Shown piece by piece: positions 24,471 to 33,146 of a stretch of DNA of 51,403 nt. A model generated the notes under the pieces. The model saw nothing but the letters and a program-made list of their open reading frames with translations. It had not been told where the DNA came from and did not search any database. The DNA is taken from contig JBHHUB010000004.1 in the NCBI GenBank assembly GCA_046753625.1, positions 1-51,403 on the forward strand, in the 5' to 3' direction. Position numbers and translations under genes: made by a program. How positions within the stretch are numbered: position 1 is the first letter of the stretch; each line of letters starts with the position of its first letter. The DNA is from JADFOB01 sp046753625. Its GTDB lineage: Bacteria; Planctomycetota; Phycisphaerae; UBA1845.

Positions 24471-24782
24471 ATGGATATTTACCAGGTAATCAAACGTCCT
24501 TTGGTGACGGAAAAGGGAACGCATCAGACACAGCAGGTGTTCGACGCGACCCACAGCCGGCCCGCCCGAGGTGGTGCTTACTCCTTCGAGGTGCATCGGG
24601 ATGCCTCCAAGCCGGTGATCAGGCTGGCGATCGAAAAAATCTACAACGTCAAGGTGCGGTCGATTCGGACGTCGAATCGTAAGGGCAAGCGCCGGCGGTA
24701 CCGCTATAAGGTCGGTACGACCAGGAGCTGGAAGAAGGCGGTCGTGGTGCTGGACCACGACTCGCATATTGATTTGTTTTAG
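24471..24782 (+). CDS. rplW: 50S ribosomal protein L23
   Basis: 103 residues from MDIYQVIKRPLVTEKGT, the usual family start. It has YSFEVHRDASKPVIRLAIEK and VKVRSIRTSNRKGKRRR. L23 lies at the tunnel exit and docks trigger factor and SRP. An insertion near residues 20-35 (QQVFDATHSRPARGG) slightly lengthens the first loop. Confidence 0.96.
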   Translation: MDIYQVIKRPLVTEKGTHQTQQVFDATHSRPARGGAYSFEVHRDASKPVIRLAIEKIYNVKVRSIRTSNRKGKRRRYRYKVGTTRSWKKAVVVLDHDSHIDLF

Positions 24783-24850
24783 GCAGGTTTACCGGCCTGC
24801 GTGGCCCGGCAACGGGTCGCGGTGGATGCCGGTGGTGGGTGACTACGGCG

Positions 24851-25717
24851 ATGGGTGTCAAAGTTTACAAGCCGACCTCTCCCGGGCGACGAACGGCATC
24901 GGTCAACGACTTTGCCGAACTGACGGACAAGAAGAAGCGTCCGGAAAAGTCGCTTTGCGAGCGTCTGCGTAAGCCGGGTGGGCGCAACCACCATGGCCGG
25001 ATCACAGTGCGGCATCGCGGCGGCGGTGCGCGGCGAATCTACCGCCGGATCGATTTCAAGCGGCGCAAGGACGGGGTCGTGGGGACGGTCGTGGCGGTCG
25101 AGTACGATCCCAACCGCAGTTGCCACATCGCGCTCGTCGAGTACGCCGACCAGGAACGCCGGTACATCCTGAGCCCCGCTGGTCTGACGGCGGGGGACAA
25201 GATCGAAAGCGGGCCGGAATCGGAACCGAAGGTCGGCAACGCCCTGCCGCTCAAGAACATTCCCACGGGCATGGATGTGCACAACGTGGAGATCAACGCC
25301 GGTCAGGGAGGCAAGCTCGCGCGAAGCGCCGGGGCTTCCGCCCGTCTGCTCTCTCGGAACGACAACTGGGCGATTGTGGTCTTGCCATCCGGCGAGATGC
25401 GCGAGGTTCGGGTTGAATGTCGTGCGACGATTGGACAGATCGGCAATGTTGAACATCAGGGCGTCCGTTGGGGGAAGGCCGGTCGCACCCGGCACCGAGG
25501 GCGTCGGCCCCATGTTCGCGGCACGGCCAAGAATCCGGTTTGCCACCCCCTGGGTGGTGGTGAAGGACGGAGCGGCGGCGGCCGGCATCCTTGCAGCCCG
25601 ACGGGCATCCTGGCCAAAGGTGGACGGACACGGTCGCCCAACAAGGTGACCAACAAGCGGATCTTGCGTCGTCGCAAGAGCAAACGGTACGGACAGCTAA
25701 CCATACCGAAGCGGTAA
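24851..25717 (+). CDS. rplB: 50S ribosomal protein L2
   Basis: 288 residues from MGVKVYKPTSPGRR; a GTG 12 bases earlier is in frame but unlikely. It contains GRNHHGRITVRHRGGG, the central SH3-like barrel and the C-terminal HPLGGGEGRSGGGRHP loop near the peptidyl transferase centre, including the conserved His of that loop. Somewhat longer than the usual 275 residues. Confidence 0.97.
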   Translation: MGVKVYKPTSPGRRTASVNDFAELTDKKKRPEKSLCERLRKPGGRNHHGRITVRHRGGGARRIYRRIDFKRRKDGVVGTVVAVEYDPNRSCHIALVEYADQERRYILSPAGLTAGDKIESGPESEPKVGNALPLKNIPTGMDVHNVEINAGQGGKLARSAGASARLLSRNDNWAIVVLPSGEMREVRVECRATIGQIGNVEHQGVRWGKAGRTRHRGRRPHVRGTAKNPVCHPLGGGEGRSGGGRHPCSPTGILAKGGRTRSPNKVTNKRILRRRKSKRYGQLTIPKR

Positions 25718-25801
25718 CGAGCCGAGGCGGTTGTGGGTTTATATTGGCTGTACGCAGCAGATACGCTGAACGACAGTCGACGGTAGGATTGGTAGAGCGA
25801 G

Positions 25802-25820
25802 CCCGCGTCATCGCGGGAGG
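25802..25820 (+). promoter_or_regulatory. Hairpin overlapping the rpsS ribosome binding site
   Basis: CCCGCG (25802-25807) pairs with CGCGGG (25812-25817) around TCAT, and the ribosome site GGGAGG (25815-25820) shares its first three bases with this stem. Folding would partly mask the site before rpsS. The stem is short, so regulation is only suggested. Confidence 0.35.
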
Positions 25821-25831
25821 TGGGATTCGTC

Positions 25832-26101
25832 ATGGCGCGATCACAAAAAAAGGGGCCGTATGTCGACGAGAGGCTTTACGGCAAGGTGACCATGCGTGGT
25901 CGCGACAGCAGCGGACCGCCGATTCGCACTTGGGCGCGTCGGTGTACGATCGTTCCCGAGTTTGTCGGTCACCGCTTCGAGGTGCACAACGGACGGTCTT
26001 TTATCCCCGTGTACATCACGGACGAGATGGTGGGCCACAAGCTCGGCGAGTTCAGCCCGACGCGCACCTTCCGCGGGCATGGTGGCAAGAAGAAGAAATA
26101 A
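25832..26101 (+). CDS. rpsS: 30S ribosomal protein S19
   Basis: 89 residues from MARSQKKGPYVDERL. It has RRCTIVPEFVGHRFEVHNGRSF, in pieces matching the family, and the KLGEFSPTRTFRGHGG tail. S19 lies in the 30S head and contacts S13. A GGGAGG site lies 11 bases before the ATG, partly within a hairpin. Confidence 0.97.
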   Translation: MARSQKKGPYVDERLYGKVTMRGRDSSGPPIRTWARRCTIVPEFVGHRFEVHNGRSFIPVYITDEMVGHKLGEFSPTRTFRGHGGKKKK

Positions 26102-26175
26102 CGGTGGCCGTCAGGCGTGGCGGCGACCTCCATTGACGGACGCGCCGTCGGTATGGCGCGCGATTGAGAAGAAAG

Positions 26176-26517
26176 ATGGCTGAACAACGATACTGGACGG
26201 CGTCGCATCGATTTGCTCGCATCGCCCCGCGCAAGGCGCGCCTCGTCGTGGACGTGATTCGCGGGCTGCGCTGCGACGAAGCGATGGAGCAGTTGAGGTT
26301 CAATCATCGTCGGGCGGCCTTTTTCGTGCGGGACGTCTTGAAATCGGCGATGGTCAACGCAGACGAGCAGGAGGCGGATATGTCCAGGCTCGTTGTGCGC
26401 AGTGCGCAGGTGGACGGCGGTCCGTATCAGCGGCGTTGGCGTGCGAAAGACCGTGGTCGGGTTCACCCGATCGCGAAGCGAACCAGCCATATCGTCCTTA
26501 CGGTGGAGGAACGGTAG
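26176..26517 (+). CDS. rplV: 50S ribosomal protein L22
   Basis: 113 residues from MAEQRYWTASHRFARIAPRKARLV; an in-frame TTG 12 bases upstream is disfavoured. The tunnel hairpin region (ADMSRLVVRSAQVDGGPYQRR) and RAKGR-like AKDRGRVHPIAKRTSHI are present. It lines the nascent chain tunnel opposite L4. Confidence 0.96.
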   Translation: MAEQRYWTASHRFARIAPRKARLVVDVIRGLRCDEAMEQLRFNHRRAAFFVRDVLKSAMVNADEQEADMSRLVVRSAQVDGGPYQRRWRAKDRGRVHPIAKRTSHIVLTVEER

Positions 26518-26607
26518 TCGAGCGTGGGGATCGTCGGTGCCTGGCGGTGCCGGCTCCGGGCCGGTTGTCGGGGCCGGGGCGTCGCCTTGCGGACATGGGA
26601 GTTGTTT

Positions 26608-27327
26608 GTGGGACAGAAAATACATCCGACCGGTTTTCGGATCGGCATCACTGAGAATTGGCGGTCCCGCTGGTTTGCCCCTAAGGCGGCCTACGCGGAG
26701 TTCCTGGTCGAGGATCAGAAGATTCGCCGGTACGTCGACCAGCGATTGAATCAGCGTCCGCCCTACGCGGCTGTGGCGCTGGTGGAGATAGAGCGGACGC
26801 GGGATCAGGTGAAGATTCTGCTGCACACGGCCCGGCCCGGATTGGTCATCGGCCCTAAAGGGGCGGCGGTGGATCAGTTGAAGGAGGCGCTCGAGGACCT
26901 GATCGAGCGTAAGATCAACCTGAACATCGTGGAGATTAAGGTGCCCGATGGGAATGCCAAGCTGGTGGCTGAGTCGATTTCCGAACAGTTGAAGAAGCGT
27001 TCCGGCTTCCGGCGGGTGATGAAGATGCGGCTCGAGTCGTCGATGGCGTCCGGGTTGAAGGGCATCAAGATCATGTGCAAGGGTCGGCTCGGGGGTGCGG
27101 AGATGGCGCGGACCGAGAAGCAGCATGCCGGTTCGGTGCCGCTGCACACGCTTCAGGCGCATGTGGACTATGGCACGGCGACGTGCCGGACGACCTACGG
27201 CACGATCGGCATCAAGGTTTGGTTGAACCTGGGCCGGTACGGCGAAGAGGTCGATTTGGAAGATGTTTCGCGCGATCGCCGGGGCGGTGGTCGCGGCGGA
27301 GGCGGACGCCGCGGGAAGCGCGGCTAG
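26608..27327 (+). CDS. rpsC: 30S ribosomal protein S3
   Basis: 239 residues from a GTG start at 26608, giving (M)GQKIHPTGFRIGIT as in the family; GGGAG is 6 bases upstream. The KH domain has VIGPKGAAVDQLKEAL, and the C-terminal domain has CKGRLGGAEMARTE and GTIGIKVWL. The tail is Gly/Arg-rich (about 14 residues). S3 is part of the mRNA entry site. Confidence 0.97.
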   Translation: MGQKIHPTGFRIGITENWRSRWFAPKAAYAEFLVEDQKIRRYVDQRLNQRPPYAAVALVEIERTRDQVKILLHTARPGLVIGPKGAAVDQLKEALEDLIERKINLNIVEIKVPDGNAKLVAESISEQLKKRSGFRRVMKMRLESSMASGLKGIKIMCKGRLGGAEMARTEKQHAGSVPLHTLQAHVDYGTATCRTTYGTIGIKVWLNLGRYGEEVDLEDVSRDRRGGGRGGGGRRGKRG

Positions 27328-27444
27328 TTGGTGATTGCGGATTCGGTTTGAGGAGGCGGTCGGGGTGCTTACCCGGCTGGGCAGGCGTGGTTGCGGTGCC
27401 GGCCGGACGGTCGGCTTGTCAGGGCGGCGTTGGGAGTTACGAAC

Positions 27445-27864
27445 ATGGCGATGATGCCCAGGAGAGTCAAGTGGCGCAAGAGTCAGCGCGGCAAGATCCG
27501 TGGCAATGCCACGCGCGGCAATGTCGTCTCGTTCGGCGAATTCGGGCTTCAGGTGCTGGCGCCGGGATGGATTACGGCACGGCAGATTGAGGCGGGTCGC
27601 GTCGCGGCGACGCACTTCCTTCGCAGGGAAGGTCGCGTGTATGTGAGGATCTTTCCGCACAAGCCGGTTTCCGCGAAGCCTCTGGAAACCAGAATGGGCA
27701 AAGGCAAGGGTGATCCGGCGGAGTGGGTGGCTTGTGTTCGCCCCGGGATCGTTCTTTTTGAAATCGGCGGTGTTGAGGAAGACATCGCCCGCGGGGCGAT
27801 GATGCGCGTGGCTCATAAGATGCCGTATCGGTGTCGTTTCGTGAGGAGGCGCCACGGTTTGTAG
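27445..27864 (+). CDS. rplP: 50S ribosomal protein L16
   Basis: 139 residues from MAMMPRRVKWRKSQRGK, with GGGAG 8 bases before the ATG. It has the FGEFGLQVLAPGWITARQIEAGR, in pieces typical of the family, and ends RCRFVRRRHGL. L16 organises the A-site tRNA elbow contact. Confidence 0.97.
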   Translation: MAMMPRRVKWRKSQRGKIRGNATRGNVVSFGEFGLQVLAPGWITARQIEAGRVAATHFLRREGRVYVRIFPHKPVSAKPLETRMGKGKGDPAEWVACVRPGIVLFEIGGVEEDIARGAMMRVAHKMPYRCRFVRRRHGL

Positions 27865-27908
27865 TTGGCCGATGAGGGTGGCGCGGCGCGCGCCGGGATT
27901 GGGATTCG

Positions 27909-28109
27909 ATGAAGAACGCCGAAATACGCATCACCAAGAGCGAAGAGTTGCATGTCGAGTTGGAGCGGTTGCGCCGGCATGTGTTTGACCTTCGGGCTCA
28001 GGCGGTTACGGAGAAACTTGAGAATCCCTATCGGATCACGCAGGCGCGTCGCGACATCGCGAGGATTCTGACGGCGCTTCGGGCTCGCGGAGAGTCGGTT
28101 CAGTCCTAG
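27909..28109 (+). CDS. rpmC: 50S ribosomal protein L29
   Basis: 66 residues forming the expected two-helix hairpin: ELHVELERLRRHVFDLRAQ, then NPYRITQARRDIARILT. It sits at the tunnel exit beside L23. A 182-base spacer follows before rpsQ, much longer than usual and with no gene that I can support. Confidence 0.95.
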   Translation: MKNAEIRITKSEELHVELERLRRHVFDLRAQAVTEKLENPYRITQARRDIARILTALRARGESVQS

Positions 28110-28291
28110 CGGCGGACCGCTCGGCTCAGATCAGGCATGGTCCGATCGCGGGCGTTTGGACGGGGCGGAATGCGGCGACCTGTTTTGAAGCGGGCTCGTT
28201 TGGGGCGGTAGTGGATTTCCGGTACGGACCGCGGCGTTGGGTCGCGGGGATCGACGAGAACCGGGTGACTGGAAAAGGACGGCATTGATCG

Positions 28292-28576
28292 ATGGCAGAG
28301 CTTGAACGTCAGGTTGAGTCCGCCCCGGTGCGGAGTAAACGGACCCGCCGAATCGGAACCGTGGTTGGCGACCGCGGCCAGAAGACTATTAAGGTCGAGT
28401 ACGCGTTTACCACCAAGCATCCGAAGTACCACAAGTACATCAAGCGCACTACTCGGCTTCAGGCACACGATGAGAACAACGAGGCGAAGGTCGGTGATGT
28501 CGTGGAGGTCATGTCCTGCCGGAGGTTGTCCAAGACGAAGTCGTGGCGGCTGGTCCGGATTGTGACGAGCTACTAG
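28292..28576 (+). CDS. rpsQ: 30S ribosomal protein S17
   Basis: 94 residues. The OB-fold core RIGTVVGDRGQKTIKVEY and HPKYHKYIKRTTRLQAHDE are standard. An N-terminal extension of about 15 residues precedes the core. S17 binds 16S rRNA early in assembly. Confidence 0.96.
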   Translation: MAELERQVESAPVRSKRTRRIGTVVGDRGQKTIKVEYAFTTKHPKYHKYIKRTTRLQAHDENNEAKVGDVVEVMSCRRLSKTKSWRLVRIVTSY

Positions 28577-28682
28577 GCGTTGCGGTTGGGCCGGGGGCTC
28601 CGGCGGATGTGGGTCAAGTGAACATGGCCGGCCCGGCGGAACGCACGAGGCCGAAACGGTTTGGAAGATTGGGACGGCGGCG

Positions 28683-29099
28683 ATGATTCAGCTACAGACA
28701 ATGGTGGATGTTTGCGACAACACCGGTGCGAAGTCCGCAATGATCATAAACGTCTACAAAGGCAGCACGGGTGCTCAGGGCAAGAAACGCTTGAAGCACG
28801 CCAAGATCGGGGATCTCGTCATGGTGACGGTGAAGAAGTCGCTGCCCAACAGCGATTTTTCCGGCGGCCAGGACCGGGCCGATCGAGCCAAACGCCGCAA
28901 GGCCCGCGCCGTGGTGGTTCGGGCCAAAATGCCGACGCGCCGGGCCGACGGTAGCTATGTTCGGTTCGACAGCAATGCGGTCGTTTTGGTGGATGAGAAG
29001 AACGAGCCGCGTGGTACGCGTATCTTCGGGGCGGTGGCCCGGGAGCTGCGTGAGAAGAATTTCATGAAGATCATCTCCTTGGCGGAGGAGGTTGTTTAG
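28683..29099 (+). CDS. rplN: 50S ribosomal protein L14, with insertion
   Basis: 138 residues against about 122 in most bacteria. The start MIQLQTMVDVCDNTGAK and the end FMKIISLAEEVV are typical. The extra residues lie mainly around 55-75 (NSDFSGGQDRADRAKRRKA), before AVVVRAKMPTRRADGSYVRF. L14 forms an inter-subunit bridge and the RsfS docking site; the insertion lies in the loop region of this barrel. Confidence 0.97.
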   Translation: MIQLQTMVDVCDNTGAKSAMIINVYKGSTGAQGKKRLKHAKIGDLVMVTVKKSLPNSDFSGGQDRADRAKRRKARAVVVRAKMPTRRADGSYVRFDSNAVVLVDEKNEPRGTRIFGAVARELREKNFMKIISLAEEVV

Positions 29100-29191
29100 T
29101 TGGTCGTTGGTTTCCGGCGGGGTTGACGGTTCCGGCGGCCGGCTGCGTTTTTTGCGGCGGTCGTCAGGTTGTTCGAACGGGTGAGGTGTTC

Positions 29192-29551
29192 ATGGCGCTG
29201 CGTATTCGAAAAGGCGACGTTGTCGAGGTGCGATCCGGCGATCACCGAGGCGCTCGAGGCAAGATCCTTTGGATCGACGGCGAAAAGGGCAAGGTGGTGG
29301 TCGAAGGGGTTAATATGGTCTACCGGCATGTGCGCCCGACTCAGAAGAACCCGCAAGGCGGCCGCGTGCAGAAGGAAGCCCCGATCCATATTTCCAACGT
29401 GCTGCCCTACGACAGCACCAAGGGCAAAGGCGCCCGGGTCCGGTTCGAGGTCGAGCGTGACGCGGCGGGTAAGATTGTTTCGAAGCGTCGGGTCACCGTG
29501 GCCGGGACGACGTTGCATACGCTGACGCGCGGGGCGCAGGGCGGCAAGTAG
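29192..29551 (+). CDS. rplX: 50S ribosomal protein L24
   Basis: 119 residues from MALRIRKGDVVEVRSGDHRG, the KOW domain start. It continues with KGKVVVEGVNMVYRHVRPTQ and QKEAPIHISNV. L24 is an assembly initiator near the tunnel exit. The in-frame upstream start adds residues with no family similarity. Confidence 0.96.
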   Translation: MALRIRKGDVVEVRSGDHRGARGKILWIDGEKGKVVVEGVNMVYRHVRPTQKNPQGGRVQKEAPIHISNVLPYDSTKGKGARVRFEVERDAAGKIVSKRRVTVAGTTLHTLTRGAQGGK

Positions 29552-29628
29552 GGTTTCGGTGAAGCGAGGAACGCGTCGGTGCCGGCCATCGCGGATCCTG
29601 CGGCGTCGGTGGCGTGGAGTGAGGTTCG

Positions 29629-30186
29629 ATGGCGAGATTGCTCGAGCGATACAACAGCGAGATCAGGGATCAGCTCAAAGATGAGTTGGCCATCAAGAAT
29701 CCCATGGCGATCCCCAAGCTTACGAAGGTGGTGGTTACGATGGGAACGGGGTCGCCGGTCGTCGACAAGACTCGGGCGGCGCAGGCGGCCGAGGAGTTGG
29801 CCAAGGTTACCGGGCAGAAGCCTCAGATGCGACGGGCCCGTAAGAGCGTGTCGAACTTCAAGATCCGGGACGGATATGAAGTGGGCTGCCGGGTAACGCT
29901 GCGGGGCAAACGGATGTACGAGTTTGTGGATCGGTTGATCAACGCTGCCATTCCCCGCCGTCGCGACTTTCGAGGTCTCAACCCGCGTAGCTTTGACGGG
30001 CGGGGCAACTACTCGATGGGGGTGGCCGATCAGTCGATTTTCGCCGAGATCGACATCGCCAAGATTACGCGTACCCAAGGGATGAACGTGACGTTTGTGA
30101 CGACCGCACGGACCGACACTCAGGGGCGGGCGTTGCTCACGAAACTGGGGATGCCGTTTCGCAAGACGCAGGAACTGGAGAACTAA
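29629..30186 (+). CDS. rplE: 50S ribosomal protein L5
   Basis: 185 residues with NPMAIPKLTKVVVTMGTG, the loop KPQMRRARKSVSNFKIRDG and the region RRRDFRGLNPRSFDGRGNY. L5 binds 5S rRNA and bridges to S13. Its last base overlaps the rpsN ATG (TAATG), so the two are coupled. Confidence 0.97.
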   Translation: MARLLERYNSEIRDQLKDELAIKNPMAIPKLTKVVVTMGTGSPVVDKTRAAQAAEELAKVTGQKPQMRRARKSVSNFKIRDGYEVGCRVTLRGKRMYEFVDRLINAAIPRRRDFRGLNPRSFDGRGNYSMGVADQSIFAEIDIAKITRTQGMNVTFVTTARTDTQGRALLTKLGMPFRKTQELEN

Positions 30187-30371
30187 TGGCAACGAAAGCG
30201 TGGATACGCAAGGCGGAGCGGGCACCGAAGTTTGGTGTTCGGGGTGTGCGTCGCTGCAAGCTGTGCGGGCGCGTGCGGGCGGTGTACCGGAAGTTTCAGG
30301 TTTGCCGCATTTGTTTCCGTGATTTGGCCCACGCGGGCATGATTCCCGGCGTGCGCAAGGCCAGTTGGTAG
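30186..30371 (+). CDS. rpsN: 30S ribosomal protein S14, zinc-binding short type
   Basis: 61 residues, the short form. It keeps two CxxC pairs, CKLCGR and CRICF, so it should bind zinc, in contrast to the zinc-free L33 in this window. The end IPGVRKASW is typical. It overlaps the rplE stop by one base. Confidence 0.97.
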   Translation: MATKAWIRKAERAPKFGVRGVRRCKLCGRVRAVYRKFQVCRICFRDLAHAGMIPGVRKASW

Positions 30372-30428
30372 CGGCTTTCGCGAGCCTCAGGGACGGCAGC
30401 GGTCAGATAGCAACGGAAGGTTGGACTC

Positions 30429-30824
30429 ATGTGGTCAGATCCGATAGCGGATATGTTGACGAGAATTCGTAACGCCGCGCGCGTTCGGCGCCGGCAGGTG
30501 AAGATCCCCGCTTCCAAGCTCAAGGTGGGCATTGCCCATGTGCTTAAGGAGGAGGGGTACATCGAGGGGTTCGATGTGATCGAGGACACGCGTCAGGGCA
30601 TTCTTCGGATTGATCTGAAGTATGGGCAGCGCGGCGAAGACGTCATTCACCGGATTGAGCGCGTGTCGCGCGGGTCGCGCCGGGTGTACAAAGGGGTCGC
30701 GGGCATTCCCCGTGTATTGGACGGATTGGGTATTGCGATTGTCTCGACGAGTCAGGGCGTATTGAGCGACCGGGTTTGTCGCGAGAAGAATGTCGGTGGC
30801 GAGTTGATTTGTACGGTCTGTTGA
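30429..30824 (+). CDS. rpsH: 30S ribosomal protein S8
   Basis: 131 residues: DPIADMLTRIRNAARVRRRQV at the start (in pieces), and the C-terminal signature GLGIAIVSTSQGVLSDRVCREKNVGGELIC (in part). In E. coli S8 represses the spc operon by binding near rplE; no such site was identified here. Confidence 0.97.
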   Translation: MWSDPIADMLTRIRNAARVRRRQVKIPASKLKVGIAHVLKEEGYIEGFDVIEDTRQGILRIDLKYGQRGEDVIHRIERVSRGSRRVYKGVAGIPRVLDGLGIAIVSTSQGVLSDRVCREKNVGGELICTVC

Positions 30825-30932
30825 TGGTGGGTTGGCCCGCCCGGTACGCGGCAGAAGTGGTGTGCGTGGCGCACGGCCGGGCTCGCGGTGGATTCTTAGG
30901 CGACGGATCGGAATAGCAGTAAGGAACGGTCG

Positions 30933-31529
30933 ATGTCGAGAGTAGGCAAAACCCCGGTGCCGGTGCCGTCAGGCGTGAATGTGACTGTGGCCGGCGGCGA
31001 GATCACCATCAAGGGCTCGAAGGGCACCTTGGCTTGGCGTTTTCCGGATACGGCCCGTGTGGCCTACGACGAAGGGGCGAAGGAGATCGCCGTCACCCGT
31101 ACGGACGATCGCAAGCAGAGCCGGGCCAACCACGGGCTGACACGGGCTTTGATCGCCAACATGATTAAGGGTGTCAGCGAGGGTTTCGAGCGGCGCTTGC
31201 AGATATACGGGACGGGCTACAACTGCAAGCTGCAGGGCCAGACGTTGCACCTGAACGTGGGTTTTATGGGGCGTCGGCGCGGCTTGGGATCTCAGTTCGA
31301 GATTCCGGTCCCCAAGGGGCTCGAAGTGGTCGTCGAAAAGGAAGCCGCTCGTGGTGAGACCGATCCGGCGCAGCTCCTTGTGAAGGGCTGTGATCGGCAG
31401 CAGGTCGGCCAGTTTGCGGCGGAGATTCGTGCGTTGCGGAAGACCGAACCCTACAAGGGTAAAGGCATCCGCTACGAAGGCGAAGCGGTCAAACGTAAGC
31501 AGGGCAAGGCACTTAGTGGAACGGGTTAG
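30933..31529 (+). CDS. rplF: 50S ribosomal protein L6
   Basis: 198 residues, about 20 more than usual. It starts SRVGKTPVPVPSGV and ends with the family loop RKTEPYKGKGIRYEGE. The tail after this (AVKRKQGKALSGTG) is basic. L6 supports the sarcin-ricin region where EF-Tu and EF-G bind. Confidence 0.97.
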   Translation: MSRVGKTPVPVPSGVNVTVAGGEITIKGSKGTLAWRFPDTARVAYDEGAKEIAVTRTDDRKQSRANHGLTRALIANMIKGVSEGFERRLQIYGTGYNCKLQGQTLHLNVGFMGRRRGLGSQFEIPVPKGLEVVVEKEAARGETDPAQLLVKGCDRQQVGQFAAEIRALRKTEPYKGKGIRYEGEAVKRKQGKALSGTG

Positions 31530-31584
31530 GCCAAGCGTAGACAGGCGCAGAGGCGGTTGATAGCGATCTGAATGAGGGTGGTCC

Positions 31585-31953
31585 ATGGCTGACGTATTGG
31601 TCAAAGCGAGGAGAAGGCGACGCCGCAAACTCGGCATCCGCAAGCGCGTGATCGGATGTGCCGAGCGGCCGAGGCTGACGGTGTTTCGCTCGTCAAAGCA
31701 CATTTACGTTCAGATTATCGATGACCAGCGCGGTTTGACGCTGTGCGAGGTCAGCACCCGCAGCAAAGAACTTCGCGATCAGATCAAAAACGGCGGCAAC
31801 GTCGCGGCGGCCAAACTGATCGGGGCGGCTGTGGCCAAGCGGGCTCAAGAAAAGCACATCGAGTGTGTGTGTTTTGATCGCAACGGATACAAGTTTCACG
31901 GTCGCGTCAAGGGGCTCGCCGATGCGGCGCGCGAGGCCGGTTTGAAGTTTTAG
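31585..31953 (+). CDS. rplR: 50S ribosomal protein L18
   Basis: 122 residues with RPRLTVFRSSKHIYVQIIDD (in pieces), the helix around AAKLIGAAVAKRAQEK and the C-terminal VKGLADAAREAGLKF. It binds 5S rRNA with L5. Confidence 0.97.
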   Translation: MADVLVKARRRRRRKLGIRKRVIGCAERPRLTVFRSSKHIYVQIIDDQRGLTLCEVSTRSKELRDQIKNGGNVAAAKLIGAAVAKRAQEKHIECVCFDRNGYKFHGRVKGLADAAREAGLKF

Positions 31954-32069
31954 GCCAGTGAAAGCAGGCTCGCCCGTCGGGGCGGCCTGCCGAAGCCGGG
32001 CGGCGACAGAGGCAACAGAGGCAAACGCCGGGCCGTTGAGACATGAAGAATTGCTGCTGAGAGGCGAAC

Positions 32070-32570
32070 ATGGCTGATAGACACTTTGCGGATAAGGATG
32101 ATTCCGGGCTCGGCGAAATGGTCGTACGCATCTACCGATGTGCAACGGTGGTTCGGGGCGGACGGCGTTTCAGCTTCGGCAGCCTGGTGGTGGTCGGGGA
32201 CCGCAACGGCAGCGTGGGCGTCGGCTACGGCAAGGCGAAAGAGGTGCCGTTCTCCGTTGAAAAGGGCAAGAAGATCGCGTCGCGGAGCATGGTCCGGATG
32301 AACCTGGTGAACGGGACGCTTCCCCATCGGGTGGTTGGGCGGTTTGGGGCGAGCAAGATTGTGATGGTGCCGGCCGCACCGGGTACCGGCGTCATCGCCG
32401 GCGGAAGCGTGCGGGCGGTGCTCGAATTGGCGGGCGTGCGGGACGTGCTCACCAAGAGCTACGGCTCCAACTCCCCGAAAAACCTGGTTCGGGCGACGTT
32501 TGACGGGCTAAGGCAACTAATCACGCGTGAGGAAGTGGAGCGACTTCGTGGCGTTAAGCTGGCGAGCTAG
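32070..32570 (+). CDS. rpsE: 30S ribosomal protein S5
   Basis: 166 residues. The double-stranded RNA-binding part has RVVRGGRRFSFGSLVVVGD-like sequence and GSVGVGYGKAKEVPFSVEK. The second domain has GTGVIAGGSVRAVLELAGV and KSYGSNSPKNLV. S5 helps mRNA entry and fidelity. rpmD (L30), which usually lies next, is absent and rplO follows after 9 bases. Confidence 0.97.
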   Translation: MADRHFADKDDSGLGEMVVRIYRCATVVRGGRRFSFGSLVVVGDRNGSVGVGYGKAKEVPFSVEKGKKIASRSMVRMNLVNGTLPHRVVGRFGASKIVMVPAAPGTGVIAGGSVRAVLELAGVRDVLTKSYGSNSPKNLVRATFDGLRQLITREEVERLRGVKLAS

Positions 32571-32579
32571 GCTTTGACG

Positions 32580-33026
32580 ATGAATATTACTGAAATAACC
32601 AAACTGGCCGGTCGTGACCGGCGTGCCAAGCGGGTCGGTCGCGGTAACGGGTCCGGCAAAGGTAAGACCTGCGGTCGGGGCCACAAAGGAGCCGGGCAGC
32701 GCGCGGGAGCAAGACGATTCGGAATGCTTGAAGGGGGTCAGATGCCGACGTTTCGGCGTTTGCCCAAGCGTGGTTTTAGCAACGCCCTGTTCCGCCATCG
32801 ATTTAGTGTGGTGAATGTGTCGTCGTTGGAGGCACGGTTTGAGACGGGCGACCACGTGACGCCGCAATCGCTTCGTGAGTGCGGCCTGATTCGGAATCTG
32901 CACCTTCCGGTGAAGATTCTGGGCAATGGTGCCTTGACCAAGAAGCTTACGGTCGACGTATCGAATGTGAGCAAGGCGGCTCAGGAAAAAATCGAATCCG
33001 CCGGCGGCAAGATTAATCTCATTTGA
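32580..33026 (+). CDS. rplO: 50S ribosomal protein L15
   Basis: 148 residues from MNITEITKLAGRDRRAKRVG; a TTG 6 bases upstream is also possible. It has the RGNGSGKGKTCGRGHKGAGQ arm and FEGGQMP-like LEGGQMPTFRRLPKRGF. Typical length and position before secY. Confidence 0.96.
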   Translation: MNITEITKLAGRDRRAKRVGRGNGSGKGKTCGRGHKGAGQRAGARRFGMLEGGQMPTFRRLPKRGFSNALFRHRFSVVNVSSLEARFETGDHVTPQSLRECGLIRNLHLPVKILGNGALTKKLTVDVSNVSKAAQEKIESAGGKINLI

Positions 33027-33146
33027 GCCGGCGCGGTATTGGATCAGGCCCCGACTTGGGGTGGCAACGGCATGTTGGCCGTTGGCCGGTAATCGCGTGT
33101 GGCTGAGCCGCTGCCAGGAAGTGGGCGGTAACGGTGGCAAGTAGTT

